Shown here in pieces: positions 21,732 through 30,666 of a stretch of 64,000 nt of DNA. Below the pieces are notes generated by a model. That model did not search any database. It saw only the letters and a program-made list of their open reading frames with translations, and was not told the DNA's origin. Source of the DNA: Arthrobacter globiformis (GTDB taxonomy: Bacteria > Actinomycetota > Actinomycetes > Actinomycetales > Micrococcaceae); the NCBI RefSeq assembly GCF_030818015.1, contig NZ_JAUSZX010000001.1, positions 3,782,001 to 3,846,000 of the forward strand, in the 5' to 3' direction. Both the position numbers and the translations under genes were made by a program. Positions within the stretch are counted from its first letter, which is position 1. Each line of letters begins with the position of its first letter.

Positions 21732-21856
21732 GCATCAATCCAAACATGGATCAGGGTTCCTGAGTCCCCTTGTGAGGGTGAACCCGGGGTAAGTCAGGGA
21801 CGGCTCAGGGTGTTCCCCAATAGAGGACTGACCAGCGCAAACGGCAGTATCGAAGT

Positions 21857-23455
21857 ATGAACTCGCAGAACCCCAACCCCAATGAAGGCCAGCAGCCGGG
21901 CACCCCGTCCGAGGGAAGCACCGGCCAGGAACCGGAGCGCCCCGTCGAACCGGAAAACACGGAGCCGGAAAGCCACACTGCCCCGGAGAATCCCACGGAG
22001 CCGGTGTTCCCGCCTCCCGCCGCGGATCAGCCACCGCACACTTCCGCCCCTCCTTCCGGAACCCACGCCGGAATGCACACCGGGCCCGCACACGGTGCCA
22101 CCGGCTACGGTGCTCCCGGCTACGGCCGCACCGCCCAGCCGCTGAACTTCTTCGACTGGATCCGCAGCCACGGAGTACACCGGGGACCCGACCGCTGGAT
22201 CGGCGGCGTCTCGAGTGGCATCGCGGAAAGGATGGGCATCGATCCGCTGATCGTGCGCGGCATCTTCATCGTGCTGACGCTGTTCGCAGGCATCGGCGTC
22301 CTCCTGTACGGCCTCGGCTGGGCCCTGCTGCCTGAGCCCGACGGCCGGATCCACACCCAGGAGGCGGGCGCCGGCCGCTGGAGCACGGGCATGACGGGCG
22401 CGCTGATCACCTCGATCGTCGGACTCACCGGCATGGGCGGCGGCTTCTGGGGATGGGGCCACGATGGCTTCGGCTTCTTCTGGGCGCTGTTCTGGATCGG
22501 CGGCGTCATCTACCTCATCTACTTCCTGACCCAGCGCAACAAGAACCGCAGCCGAACACCAATGGACAGCGCCACCGGTGGCCGGGCCGCCTACGGCTAT
22601 GCAACCCCCGGCAACGCACCGGCGACTGCTTCAGCCGGATCCTCCACCTCGCAGTTCCCGGGGTCCTCCTTCGCTGCCGGCAGCCACACGCCTACCCAGC
22701 CCTACACGGTACCGCCGACTCCGGACGCCATCCCGTCCTATGGCTCCGCGGCCCTCACAGCCCCCTACGGCGGCGGCCTTCCGCCAGGCCGGCCCGTCCC
22801 GGTCCCGGCGCCGGCGCCCAAGTCGCGGCCGAGCGGCCCAGGTGCGCCGGCCGTAGCCATCACCGCCGGGCTGGCGCTGCTGGCAGGCGGCACGCTCAAA
22901 GCGCTCGACGCCGGCAACCTGATTGATCTCGGCGATTCGGCCAACGCCGTGGTCTGGGCAGCCGGTGCAGCGGTCCTTGGCCTTGGCATTCTGCTGGCCG
23001 GAATGCGCGGCAGGACCTCGGGCGTCCTCGGGTTCTTCGCCGTGGTGGCGCTCATCGTCGGCGGTGTGTTCAGCGCCGTGCCCAACGGTGACCGGTTCCG
23101 CTTCCAGAATGCGGACTGGAATCCCGTCACCATCGAACAGGCCCGCCAGGGCTTCCAGATCACCGGAGGCCGCGGAACTGTCGACCTGACCGGCCTGAAC
23201 TTGAACCCGCCACTGGGCACCGACGTCGTGATCCCCCTCGACGCCACGGCCAGCAACGTGACGGTCATCATTCCGCGCACCGTGCCGGTGGATGTCCGGG
23301 CCGACATGACCCTGGGCAACCTGAACGAGGGCACGGACAGCCGCGGCGGCATCACCTCCCGGCAAAGCAGCTACAACTCGGACAAGCCCGGCGCCAGGCT
23401 GATCCTCCAGATCGACGGCACCGTAAGCAATATCGCAATCCAGGAAGGAAACTGA
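21857..23455 (+). CDS. PspC-domain membrane protein with C-terminal LiaF-like region
   Basis: The product is 532 aa. Residues 1-90 are Pro/Glu-rich and disordered. A PspC domain follows (VHRGPDRWIGGVSSGIAERM to LLYGLGWALLPEPDG, about 107-165). Next are two hydrophobic segments (about 180-230), a Pro/Ser/Thr-rich linker and more membrane segments (about 333-415). The C-terminal domain repeats short beta-rich words (GRGTVDLTGLNLN, TVPVDVRADMTLGNLNE), as in LiaF/DUF4097-like proteins. The role is probably envelope-stress sensing or output next to the divergent kinase. The ATG start has no strong ribosome binding site. Confidence 0.8.
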   Translation: MNSQNPNPNEGQQPGTPSEGSTGQEPERPVEPENTEPESHTAPENPTEPVFPPPAADQPPHTSAPPSGTHAGMHTGPAHGATGYGAPGYGRTAQPLNFFDWIRSHGVHRGPDRWIGGVSSGIAERMGIDPLIVRGIFIVLTLFAGIGVLLYGLGWALLPEPDGRIHTQEAGAGRWSTGMTGALITSIVGLTGMGGGFWGWGHDGFGFFWALFWIGGVIYLIYFLTQRNKNRSRTPMDSATGGRAAYGYATPGNAPATASAGSSTSQFPGSSFAAGSHTPTQPYTVPPTPDAIPSYGSAALTAPYGGGLPPGRPVPVPAPAPKSRPSGPGAPAVAITAGLALLAGGTLKALDAGNLIDLGDSANAVVWAAGAAVLGLGILLAGMRGRTSGVLGFFAVVALIVGGVFSAVPNGDRFRFQNADWNPVTIEQARQGFQITGGRGTVDLTGLNLNPPLGTDVVIPLDATASNVTVIIPRTVPVDVRADMTLGNLNEGTDSRGGITSRQSSYNSDKPGARLILQIDGTVSNIAIQEGN

Positions 23456-23456
23456 C

Positions 23457-23741
23457 ATGAGCAGTTTTGATCCCTCACCGGAGACCAACCCCCTGCCCAA
23501 ACCGTCCGCTAAGGGAACGGATGAACCCGCCGAAGCGCCGGCCCGGGTAGGCACCATCGTCTGGGGGCTGGTGGTCCTCGCCCTGGCCATCCTGATCGTC
23601 ATCTCCCAACTGGGAATCGTGGTCCTGAACGGGACATATGTGCTGATCGGCCTGATGATCGGGGCCGGGGCTGCCCTGGTGATCGGCGGGCTGCTCTCAG
23701 CACGAAAACGTGACAACAGCACAACAAACGGGAAGTCTTGA
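23457..23741 (+). CDS. Small membrane protein in the PspC operon
   Basis: The product is 94 aa. A hydrophilic N-terminus (about 30 residues, Pro-rich) is followed by two transmembrane segments (about 32-54 and 59-83). It ends in a basic and polar tail. No family is recognised. It starts one base after the upstream PspC gene stop, with AAGGAA as ribosome binding site. The next PspC gene follows by 3 nt, so all three are one operon. Confidence 0.75.
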   Translation: MSSFDPSPETNPLPKPSAKGTDEPAEAPARVGTIVWGLVVLALAILIVISQLGIVVLNGTYVLIGLMIGAGAALVIGGLLSARKRDNSTTNGKS

Positions 23742-23744
23742 ACC

Positions 23745-23999
23745 ATGGAAAAGTTCTTCAGCATTGTCAGGGGCCTTGGCCTGAAGCGCGGACCGCAGCG
23801 CTGGCTGGGCGGCGTGTGCGGCGGAATCGCCGAGAAGCTGAACGTGGACGTGGCATTCGTCCGGATCGGTTTCCTCATCATTTGCCTGTTGCCGGGCCCG
23901 GCCATCGTGTTCTACCTCGCGGCATGGCTGATCCTGCCGGACCAGAACAACTCAATCGCGCTTGAGTCCTTCCTGGAAAAGCGCGGCACAGGCCGGTAG
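23745..23999 (+). CDS. Short PspC-domain protein
   Basis: The 84-aa product is almost only a PspC domain: LKRGPQRWLGGVCGGIAEKL, then a hydrophobic segment (FLIICLLPGPAIVFYLAAWL) and ILPDQNN. PspC proteins are small membrane proteins linked to envelope stress and phage-shock responses. It is the last gene of the plus-strand PspC operon, followed by a strong terminator. Confidence 0.88.
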   Translation: MEKFFSIVRGLGLKRGPQRWLGGVCGGIAEKLNVDVAFVRIGFLIICLLPGPAIVFYLAAWLILPDQNNSIALESFLEKRGTGR

Positions 24000-24036
24000 T
24001 GACCGCCCGGCGGGCACCCGCCGTCGTCCGTTATAC

Positions 24037-24068
24037 AGTGCCCCCGTTCCCGCCGGAACGGGGGCACT
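24037..24068 (+). terminator. Terminator of the PspC operon
   Basis: A perfect 14-bp stem (agtgcccccgttcc and ggaacgggggcact) with a CGCC loop. A second GC-rich hairpin (about 24093-24127, arms built on cgacgggtccgggc) follows directly. Confidence 0.75.
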
Positions 24069-24140
24069 CCGCTGTCCGGGCCCTCGCCGGTCCCGACGGG
24101 TCCGGGCCCCGGCGCCCGGACCCGTCGGAGGTGTAACCGT

Positions 24141-24171
24141 TTGTGTCCTTCCCCACACTCCCCACTAGAAT
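24141..24171 (+). promoter_or_regulatory. Candidate pfkA promoter
   Basis: TTGTGT (24141-24146) and TAGAAT (24166-24171) are spaced by 19 nt, about 65 nt before the pfkA start. TAGAAT is a good actinobacterial -10; the spacing is a little long. Confidence 0.4.
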
Positions 24172-24236
24172 CTCTAATTGAGCTCAGCGTGGCGCTCTGC
24201 CCGTAAAACCTTCGAACCAGGATTTGAGCCAAGAAA

Positions 24237-25262
24237 ATGAAAATCGGAATCCTCACCAGCGGCGGCGACTGCCCCGGACTGAACGCCGTTATCCGCGGCG
24301 CCGTCCTCAAAGGCATTGCCATCCACGGCCACGAATTCGTGGGGTTCCTCGACGGTTGGCGCGGAGTGGTTGAGGGTGACATCATCCCCATTCCGCGAAC
24401 GCTCGTCCGCGGCATTGCCAAGCAGGGCGGCACCATCTTGGGCACATCCCGGACCAACCCGTTCGAGAACGGCGGCGGCCCCGACGTCATCAAGGCACAC
24501 ATGAAGCGGCTGGGGATCGACGCCATCATCGCCATCGGCGGCGAAGGCACCCTTGCGGCCGCCAAGCGCCTCACCGACGCCGGCCTGAAAATCGTCGGCG
24601 TCCCCAAGACCGTGGACAACGACCTCGACGCCACGGACTACACCTTCGGCTTCGACACCGCCGTGCAGATCGCCACAGAAGCCATCGACCGGCTGCGGAC
24701 CACCGGCGAATCCCACCACCGCTGCATGATCGCCGAAGTCATGGGCCGCCACGTCGGCTGGATCGCCCTGCACGCAGGCATGGCCTCGGGCGCCCACGCC
24801 ATTCTGATTCCGGAGCAGAGGACCAGCATCGAGCAGATCACCAAATGGGTGACCGAGGCCCACGACCGTGGCCGCGCGCCGCTGGTGGTGGTGGCCGAGG
24901 GCTTCGTCCCGGCGCACATGGAATCGCCGCACTCCGAACGCGGCCTGGACACCTTCGGCCGGCCGCGGCTGGGCGGGATCGCCGACCAGCTGGCTCCGGA
25001 GATCGAAGCCAGGACGGGCATCGAGACCCGCGCCACCATCCTGGGCCACATCCAGCGCGGCGGCGTCCCCTCCGCTTTCGACCGCGTGCTAGCCACACGA
25101 CTGGGCATGGCCGCCGTCGATTCCGTGGTCGAGGGCCGCTGGGGCACCATGGTGTCGCTGAGCGGCACGGACATTGACCACGTGGCATTCGAAGCCGCGC
25201 TGGGCAAGCTCAAGACCGTCCCGCAGCACCGCTACGACGAGGCCGCGGTCCTCTTCGGCTAA
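24237..25262 (+). CDS. pfkA: 6-phosphofructokinase
   Basis: The product is 341 aa. It phosphorylates fructose 6-phosphate to the 1,6-bisphosphate in glycolysis. The N-terminus MKIGILTSGGDCPGLNAVIR and the nucleotide loop AIGGEGTLAAA are clear. The catalytic block GVPKTVDNDL has Asp127, and EVMGRHVGWIALHAG binds sugar. Gly104 predicts ATP as donor, since PPi enzymes usually have Asp there, while Lys124 is a residue usual in PPi enzymes. ATG at 24237 follows GAGCCAAGAAA. It is followed by a family B repeat. Confidence 0.95.
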   Translation: MKIGILTSGGDCPGLNAVIRGAVLKGIAIHGHEFVGFLDGWRGVVEGDIIPIPRTLVRGIAKQGGTILGTSRTNPFENGGGPDVIKAHMKRLGIDAIIAIGGEGTLAAAKRLTDAGLKIVGVPKTVDNDLDATDYTFGFDTAVQIATEAIDRLRTTGESHHRCMIAEVMGRHVGWIALHAGMASGAHAILIPEQRTSIEQITKWVTEAHDRGRAPLVVVAEGFVPAHMESPHSERGLDTFGRPRLGGIADQLAPEIEARTGIETRATILGHIQRGGVPSAFDRVLATRLGMAAVDSVVEGRWGTMVSLSGTDIDHVAFEAALGKLKTVPQHRYDEAAVLFG

Positions 25263-25289
25263 GCCCGCTCCCCCGGCTGGCTTCTGGCA

Positions 25290-25352
25290 GCGCGAACGGA
25301 CAATTGTGGCCCCTGATTCTGCGGAGTCAGGGGCCACAACTGTCCGTTCGCG
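25290..25352. repeat. Family B inverted repeat, copy 1
   Basis: Arms of 27 bp (25290-25316 and 25326-25352; outer part gcgcgaacggacaattgtgg) with one wobble mismatch, 9-nt loop. It lies 28 nt after pfkA and may end its transcript. The outer sequence matches the repeats at 61438-61503 and 63190-63250, with paired changes in both arms. Confidence 0.85.
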
Positions 25353-25386
25353 CCCGATGGGCGGCCGGGATCGGTAGGCTGGGACC

Positions 25387-26112
25387 ATGAGTCTTGACTC
25401 CGGATCCGCCGCCATCATCCAGCTTGCCTGGGCGCGCCGTCTGGGGCTCGACGACGGCGCTTTCGCCCGCGCGCTGGAAACCGGCGAGCGGATCACCAGG
25501 GTTGACGACTCTGCGCACTCGGTCGAGTTCGTGCGCCTGTTCGGCAGTTCGGCCCTGGTGGGTCCACAGTGGGCGTTAGACGCCGCGGCCGGCATCTCCG
25601 ATGAGGAGATGGCCCAGCACGTCACCCTGCTGACCATCACCCGCAGGCACGGCGGCCACGGCCAGGGCTCCGCCGCGCTCTTCTTCGCCGACGACCTGCC
25701 GCTGCTGCAGCCCGCGGAGGAGCTGACAGTGTCGCACGGCAACCCGGAGGCGGTCGAACTTGAGGGCCTGTGCCCGCCCGATGACGTGAACGAGGTGGGC
25801 CTGTCCGACCTCGAGAACCGGTACACCATCATTCACGACGACGAGGGGCAGCGGGTGCCGGTGGCGTGCGGCGCCTACGCCGAATGGGAAGGCATCCTGG
25901 CCCACATGGGCGTTCTCGTGGCCCCCGAGTGGCGGCGCCGCGGACTGGGATCGCTCGCGGCCTCGGTGGCGGCCCACGAAGCCTTGGCCTCCGGGCTGAC
26001 CCTGCAGTGGCGCACCGACGTCAGCAACAAGGGATCACTGGCCACGGCACGCAGCCTGGGCTTTTCCACCGGCGGCATCCAAACCAGCGTGCTGCTCGGC
26101 CAAACGCGCTAG
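25387..26112 (+). CDS. GNAT family N-acetyltransferase
   Basis: The product is 241 aa. The C-terminal half holds the GNAT acetyl-CoA site (VLVAPEWRRRGLGSLAASVA) and the late motif VSNKGSLATARSLGFSTGG. The N-terminal half has no recognised domain. The substrate is unknown. ATG at 25387 has TAGGCT exactly 6 nt upstream and no Shine-Dalgarno, so the mRNA is probably leaderless. The stop overlaps the convergent exporter's stop within a CTAG palindrome. Confidence 0.82.
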   Translation: MSLDSGSAAIIQLAWARRLGLDDGAFARALETGERITRVDDSAHSVEFVRLFGSSALVGPQWALDAAAGISDEEMAQHVTLLTITRRHGGHGQGSAALFFADDLPLLQPAEELTVSHGNPEAVELEGLCPPDDVNEVGLSDLENRYTIIHDDEGQRVPVACGAYAEWEGILAHMGVLVAPEWRRRGLGSLAASVAAHEALASGLTLQWRTDVSNKGSLATARSLGFSTGGIQTSVLLGQTR

Positions 26113-27626
26113 CGCGTCGTCGCCTCTGCGTCCTGGCCGGCGGCGGGCTGGTGCCCGCCCCAGCCCTGGACCGCCTTGGGCCGGGCGAAGAACAGGGCCA
26201 CCGCGGCGCCGAGCACAATCACAGCCGCAGGCAGCATGATCGATTGGCCCATCGCCGTCGCGAAGCCGTCATGAAGGGCGGGAGGCAACTGGCCCCCAAA
26301 GCCGCCGGCCTCACCGCCGGCCTCGGGCGTCCCGCCGGGTGCCGCCGGAAGTTCCGCGGCGAGCCGGGCCTGCATGAGCACGGCGATGGCAGCGCTGCCA
26401 AGGACCGCCCCGATCTGGCGAGTGGTGTTGTAGACGCCGGCCCCGGCTCCCGCCTGCCGCGGCGGCAGGTTGCGGGTGGCCGTTGAACTCAGCGGCGCCC
26501 AGATCCCGGCATTAGCGAAGCCGAGCACCGCGCTGGGCAGCAGGAACAGCCACACCGGGGTGTCCGGATGCATGAGTGCTGAATTCCAGAACAGCGCCAC
26601 CGCCATCAGGAGCAGCCCGCCGGAGGTGATGTACTTCGGGTTGACGCGGTCGATGATGCGGCCCACCACCGGTGCCAGGCCGCCGGAAATCAGCGCCATG
26701 GGGACCATCATCAGGGCCGACTGCGTGGGGGTCATGCCCCGCACCATCTGGTAGTAGAAGATCAGGGGCAGGCCGAAGGCGGTGACCGTGAACCCCACCG
26801 TGGTGATTCCGATGTTGGCCAGCGAGAAGTTGCGGTCCTTGAACAGGGAAAGCGGGAGCAGCGGCTCGCCTTTGTTGACCGCCTGCCAGCCAACGAACAG
26901 CGCGAGCACCACGATTCCGCTGATGATCAGGCCCCAGACCGTCACGGGGCCCGTGATGGCGCCCCAGTTGTACGTCTCACCTTCCTGGAGGCCGAAGACG
27001 AGCAGGAAAAGCCCGACGGCGCTGAGCACCACGCCGGGGATGTCGAACCTGTGCGGGTGGGTGGTGAGGGATGGAACCAGGCGCCAGGCGAGGATGAAGC
27101 CCACGATCCCGATGGGGACGTTGATGAAGAAGATCCACTCCCAGCCGAGACCGTCCACCAGCACGCCGCCGAGGATGGGACCCACCAGCGTTGCCACGCC
27201 GGCCGTGGCTCCCCACAGGCCCATGGCGGCGCCGCGCCGGTCCGGCGGGAAGATTCGCGTGATCACAGCCATGGTCTGGGGCGTCATCAGGGCGGCGCCG
27301 AGGCCCTGCAGGACGCGGGCGGCGATGAGCATCCCCACGGTGCCGGACAGCCCGCACCACAGCGACGCGAGGGTGAACACCACGAGGCCTGAGAGGTACA
27401 GCCGCTTGGGTCCGAACCTGTCGCCGAGCCTGCCGGTGATCAGCAGCGGAACCGCATACGCCAGAAGATAGGCGCTGGTGACCCAGATGACGGCGTTGAT
27501 GTCCGTATCCAGCCCCTCCATGATGCGCGGGTTTGCCACCGAAACGATCGTTGTGTCGATCAGGATCATGAAGAACCCGATGACGAGGGACCAGAGCGCA
27601 GGCCAGGGCCTGTTGACGTTCTCCAA
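26109..27626 (-). CDS. MFS drug exporter, DHA2 (14-TM) family
   Basis: The product is about 505 aa. The DHA2 signatures are FFMILIDTTIVSVANPRIME in TM1, LITGRLGDRFGPKRLYLSGL and the long run of hydrophobic helices. The Gly/Pro-rich C-terminal loop precedes the last helix. It should export drugs or other small hydrophobic compounds using the proton gradient. The start is taken as TTG at 27626, five bases after the ankyrin gene stop, giving M-ENVNRPWPALWSLVIG. The ribosome binding site is weak and coupling to the ankyrin gene is likely; a longer upstream frame exists but overlaps that gene. Confidence 0.82.
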   Translation of the reverse strand: MENVNRPWPALWSLVIGFFMILIDTTIVSVANPRIMEGLDTDINAVIWVTSAYLLAYAVPLLITGRLGDRFGPKRLYLSGLVVFTLASLWCGLSGTVGMLIAARVLQGLGAALMTPQTMAVITRIFPPDRRGAAMGLWGATAGVATLVGPILGGVLVDGLGWEWIFFINVPIGIVGFILAWRLVPSLTTHPHRFDIPGVVLSAVGLFLLVFGLQEGETYNWGAITGPVTVWGLIISGIVVLALFVGWQAVNKGEPLLPLSLFKDRNFSLANIGITTVGFTVTAFGLPLIFYYQMVRGMTPTQSALMMVPMALISGGLAPVVGRIIDRVNPKYITSGGLLLMAVALFWNSALMHPDTPVWLFLLPSAVLGFANAGIWAPLSSTATRNLPPRQAGAGAGVYNTTRQIGAVLGSAAIAVLMQARLAAELPAAPGGTPEAGGEAGGFGGQLPPALHDGFATAMGQSIMLPAAVIVLGAAVALFFARPKAVQGWGGHQPAAGQDAEATTR

Positions 27627-27630
27627 AAGC

Positions 27631-28023
27631 TCAGCCCAGCAATTCCAGGATGTCGGCGCGGGCGAACATCTGGGCGGCGGCACGCGCAGAGGGGGTGCCG
27701 GCATCGGGATCTGCTCCCGCATCGAGCAGCACCCGGGCGACGTCCGAGTAGCCCTTGAAGACGGCACCGGCCAGCGGGGTTTGTCCGCGGTCGTTGGCAG
27801 CGTTGGCGTCACCACCGTGGTGCAGGATGAGCTGCACTGTCTCTGCGTGGCCGTGGTAGGCAGCGAGCATGAGCAGCGAATCGCCGGCGGAGTTGGTCAG
27901 CGTGGCCGGGGCACCGGCGTTGAGGTAGCTGCGCAGCAGCTCGATGTCGCCATTGCGGGCGGCGTCGAAAAGGGTGTGCGCCAGCGCGAGGGTTTCCTCA
28001 TCGGGCGCGGTGGAGTCTGTCAT
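27631..28023 (-). CDS. Ankyrin repeat protein
   Basis: The product is 130 aa with about three ankyrin repeats: LFDAARNGDIELLRSYLNAG, SLLMLAAYHGHAETVQLILH, and TPLAGAVFKGYSDVARVLLD. Such proteins bind partner proteins; the partner here is unknown. Its ATG overlaps the ygfZ stop by 4 nt (ATGA) and the exporter gene follows within a few bases, so the three genes form an operon. Confidence 0.88.
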   Translation of the reverse strand: MTDSTAPDEETLALAHTLFDAARNGDIELLRSYLNAGAPATLTNSAGDSLLMLAAYHGHAETVQLILHHGGDANAANDRGQTPLAGAVFKGYSDVARVLLDAGADPDAGTPSARAAAQMFARADILELLG

Positions 28024-29105
28024 TTGTGGGTCCCCCTCAGGAATCCTGTCTGCCTTCCGACGACCTGTCCGGCGTCGGGCGCCACGATCACTTCCTGCGC
28101 GGCTGTGTACGGTTCCTCCCCGTCCATTACCGTCAGTATTTCATCCGGGGCGACCGAACGCTTGATGACTGCCAGCGCGATGGGGCCCATCTCGTAGTGC
28201 TGCGCCACGGACGTCACGGTGCCCACCTTGCGCTCCCCCACCCGGACCTCGCTGCCGGGGGCCGGCATGGTGTGCTGGGAACCGTCGAGCTGCAGGAACA
28301 CGAGGCGCCGCGGCGGGTGGCCAAGGTTGTGCACGCGGGCGATCGTCTCCTGGCCTTTGTAGCAGCCCTTGGCCAGATGCACGGCGGTGCGGAGCAGGTC
28401 CAGTTCGTGCGGAATGGTCTTGTCGTCCGTTTCAGCGCCGAGCCGCGGACGCCAGGCGGCGACGCGCAGGGCTTCGGCGGAGAGGACGCCTGCGAGCTTT
28501 CGGTCCCCCACCGTCTCTTCGAGCTCCGCCGCCGGCACGAGGTATTCGAACCACGGGCGTTCGGCGCCGGGGTGGGCGTCCTCCGGGACCACGGCGTAAG
28601 AGTAGCCGCCCACGCCGACGTGGGGCCAAGGGTCCTGCCACACCAGCAGGCCGGACCATTCGGGCACAGCCTTGGTGGATCCCACCACCGCCCACTTGGC
28701 CGACACGTCCGCGACCTCGACGCGGAGCATGAACTTCATCCTGGTCAGCCACTCGGCCAGGGGACCCGCTTCGGCGGCCTCGACGATCAGCCAGGTGGTC
28801 CCGCCGTCGTCCACCACGCGCGCATCGAACTCGATGCGGCCCTGGACACTCAGGAGCAGCAGCTCGCTGGACTCACCGGGCTGGAGATTGGTGACCTGCT
28901 GGGAGGACAGCGTGTTGAGCCAGCTCAGCCGGTCCGGTCCGGTGACCGTCACCACGCCGCGGTGGGAAAGATCGACGACGGCGGTTCCGTCCGCCAGGGC
29001 GCGCTGCTCCCGCAGGGGTTCGCCATAGTGGGATGCGACACCGGCGTCGGCGCCGCCCGCTTCAACGGCGCCAGGGCGCGACAACATAGGGCTCTTGGTA
29101 GTCAT
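28020..29105 (-). CDS. ygfZ: YgfZ-type tetrahydrofolate-binding protein
   Basis: The product is 361 aa in the YgfZ/GcvT family. The family-defining motif KGCYKGQE (K-G-C-Y-x-G-Q-E) is present, with N-terminal VVDLSHRGVVTVTGPDRLSW and LNTLSSQQVTNL. YgfZ supports assembly or repair of Fe-S enzymes with folate. The ATG at 29105 is chosen from the family N-terminus; AAGGA is 13 nt away, so the ATG at MLSRPG six codons later is also possible. First gene of the ygfZ-ankyrin-exporter operon. Confidence 0.88.
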   Translation of the reverse strand: MTTKSPMLSRPGAVEAGGADAGVASHYGEPLREQRALADGTAVVDLSHRGVVTVTGPDRLSWLNTLSSQQVTNLQPGESSELLLLSVQGRIEFDARVVDDGGTTWLIVEAAEAGPLAEWLTRMKFMLRVEVADVSAKWAVVGSTKAVPEWSGLLVWQDPWPHVGVGGYSYAVVPEDAHPGAERPWFEYLVPAAELEETVGDRKLAGVLSAEALRVAAWRPRLGAETDDKTIPHELDLLRTAVHLAKGCYKGQETIARVHNLGHPPRRLVFLQLDGSQHTMPAPGSEVRVGERKVGTVTSVAQHYEMGPIALAVIKRSVAPDEILTVMDGEEPYTAAQEVIVAPDAGQVVGRQTGFLRGTHK

Positions 29106-29146
29106 ATGAAGGGGAACGTCCTTGGCTTGGAGGGTATTCCGGCCAC

Positions 29147-29869
29147 CTAGCGGTACTCCGGGTTTTCGAAACCAAATTTGGTTCCGGCCTTCCATTCTTC
29201 CGGAAGGTTGCCGTAGGCGGGAATTCCGCCGGCGTCCTTGAGCGTCCGGGCCAGGTGCAGGAGGTTCCAGGTCATGAACGTGGTGTTCCGGTTCGTGAAG
29301 TCGCTCTCCGGGCCGCCCGAGCCCTCATCGAGGTAGCTGGGTCCTGGTCCGACGGGGCCGATCCAGCCGGCGTCGGCCTGCGGCGGGATGGTGAAGCCGA
29401 TGTGCTGCAGGCTGTAGAGGACGTTCATGGAACAGTGCTTGATGCCGTCCTCGTTGCCGGTGATCAGGCAGCCGCCCACCTTAGGGTAAAAGGCCCACTG
29501 GCCCTTCTCGTTGAGCTGGCCCGAATGGGCGTAGAGCCGCTCGATGAGCTTCTTGGTCTGCGATGAGTTGTCCCCCAGCCAGATGGGTCCGGCCACCACC
29601 ACGATGTCCGCTTCCTTGACGGCCGGATACAGCTCCGGCCATTCGTCAGTTGCCCAGCCATGCTCGCGCATGTCCGGGTACACGCCGCTGGCGATGTCGT
29701 GGTCGACAGTCCGGATGACCTGCGTGGCCACGCCCTGCTTCTCCATGATCAGCCGGCTCACCGTGATCAGGCCCTCGGTGTTGCTCTTCTCCGGCGAACG
29801 CTTGAGCGTGCCGTTGAAGTACACGGCTTTGAGGTCGCTGTAGTCAGCCGGGGGCTGGGACTCATCCAT
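29147..29869 (-). CDS. Flavodoxin-fold NAD(P)H-dependent oxidoreductase
   Basis: The product is 240 aa. The flavodoxin-like fold shows in AVYFNGTLKRSPEKSNTEGL (phosphate loop), DIVVVAGPIWLGDNSSQTKK (the FMN-binding P-x-W loop) and GGCLITGNEDGIKHC. It is likely an FMN reductase or quinone reductase of the WrbA/NADPH-dependent FMN reductase group. ATG at 29869 is preferred because GGAG sits 6 nt upstream; a further ATG lies four codons earlier. It is followed after 41 nt by ygfZ. Confidence 0.82.
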   Translation of the reverse strand: MDESQPPADYSDLKAVYFNGTLKRSPEKSNTEGLITVSRLIMEKQGVATQVIRTVDHDIASGVYPDMREHGWATDEWPELYPAVKEADIVVVAGPIWLGDNSSQTKKLIERLYAHSGQLNEKGQWAFYPKVGGCLITGNEDGIKHCSMNVLYSLQHIGFTIPPQADAGWIGPVGPGPSYLDEGSGGPESDFTNRNTTFMTWNLLHLARTLKDAGGIPAYGNLPEEWKAGTKFGFENPEYR

Positions 29870-29989
29870 CGGACACTCCATCGGGTTGCTGCGGACTCAG
29901 GATCGAAGACCTGAAGCCAAAGTAGCCGAAGGGAGCACCGGCGAACAGTGCCGCGGAAGCAGGGGTGCGGAACAGCGGGGTGGCTGCGG

Positions 29990-30634
29990 TCAGGTGACCT
30001 TTTTAAGGAACGCCGAGGCGTGCGCCTCGAGGCCGTTGCCAGCCTCAGCAGCCGGTTGGGCAGCCGCGCCGGGTGCCGACGGGCGGCCCGTGGCCACGTC
30101 CCACCGCCACAGCAGGTTGCCGTCGACCAGCCCGAAGATCCGGGTGGCCGCGCTGTAGTCCTTCGAGTGGCTGCCGCGCATCACCATGTCGGTGCTGAGC
30201 TGGATCTGCGGCCCCTTGATCTGGCCGTAGTACAGCTCCGAAATGCCGCCCGGATGACTGATCGAAACCGAGATGTCGAAGCCGCCATCCTTGTTGCGGA
30301 GGGCCTCCACCTCATCGGCACTCTTAAGCACGGGCACGATGTCCCCTGGAACCAGGCCGGGGCCGCTGTCGGCCTCCAGCTGTTTGCGCTCCAGGGCCCA
30401 AAATCCGGTCTCAACTGTGAGTGGCCGGAGCTTGGTCCCGTCCTCGTCGGTGAGCCAGCTTTCCGCACGGTACTGCAGGTACGGCAGACCGTTGTGGGTG
30501 AAGGAAACATGCTGCAGGAAGTGCTCTGAACTTTCATCACCGGCCCCGAGCCGGCCACGGCCCTCCCACTCACCGATGAGCCAGGAGAGGGGAACCAGTT
30601 CGGGGGTCAGGTCTGTAGGAATTTCAATAGGCAC
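29990..30634 (-). CDS. Nitrobindin-like heme-binding beta-barrel protein
   Basis: The product is 214 aa of the FABP-like/nitrobindin family (formerly DUF1794). The N-terminal signature WLIGEWEGRGRL matches the GxWxGxG motif. The C-terminal GLEAHASAFLKKV contains the His expected as the heme ligand. The N-terminal portion SWLIGEWEG and LPYLQYRAESWL fit the ten-stranded barrel. Family members bind ferric heme and react with NO or peroxynitrite. The start is GTG at 30634 with GAGAGG upstream. An Ala/Pro insert near residues 185-200 is unusual. Confidence 0.85.
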   Translation of the reverse strand: MPIEIPTDLTPELVPLSWLIGEWEGRGRLGAGDESSEHFLQHVSFTHNGLPYLQYRAESWLTDEDGTKLRPLTVETGFWALERKQLEADSGPGLVPGDIVPVLKSADEVEALRNKDGGFDISVSISHPGGISELYYGQIKGPQIQLSTDMVMRGSHSKDYSAATRIFGLVDGNLLWRWDVATGRPSAPGAAAQPAAEAGNGLEAHASAFLKKVT

Positions 30635-30666
30635 AGCCGCTACCTCTCGAAACCGCTAAGCAGGGG

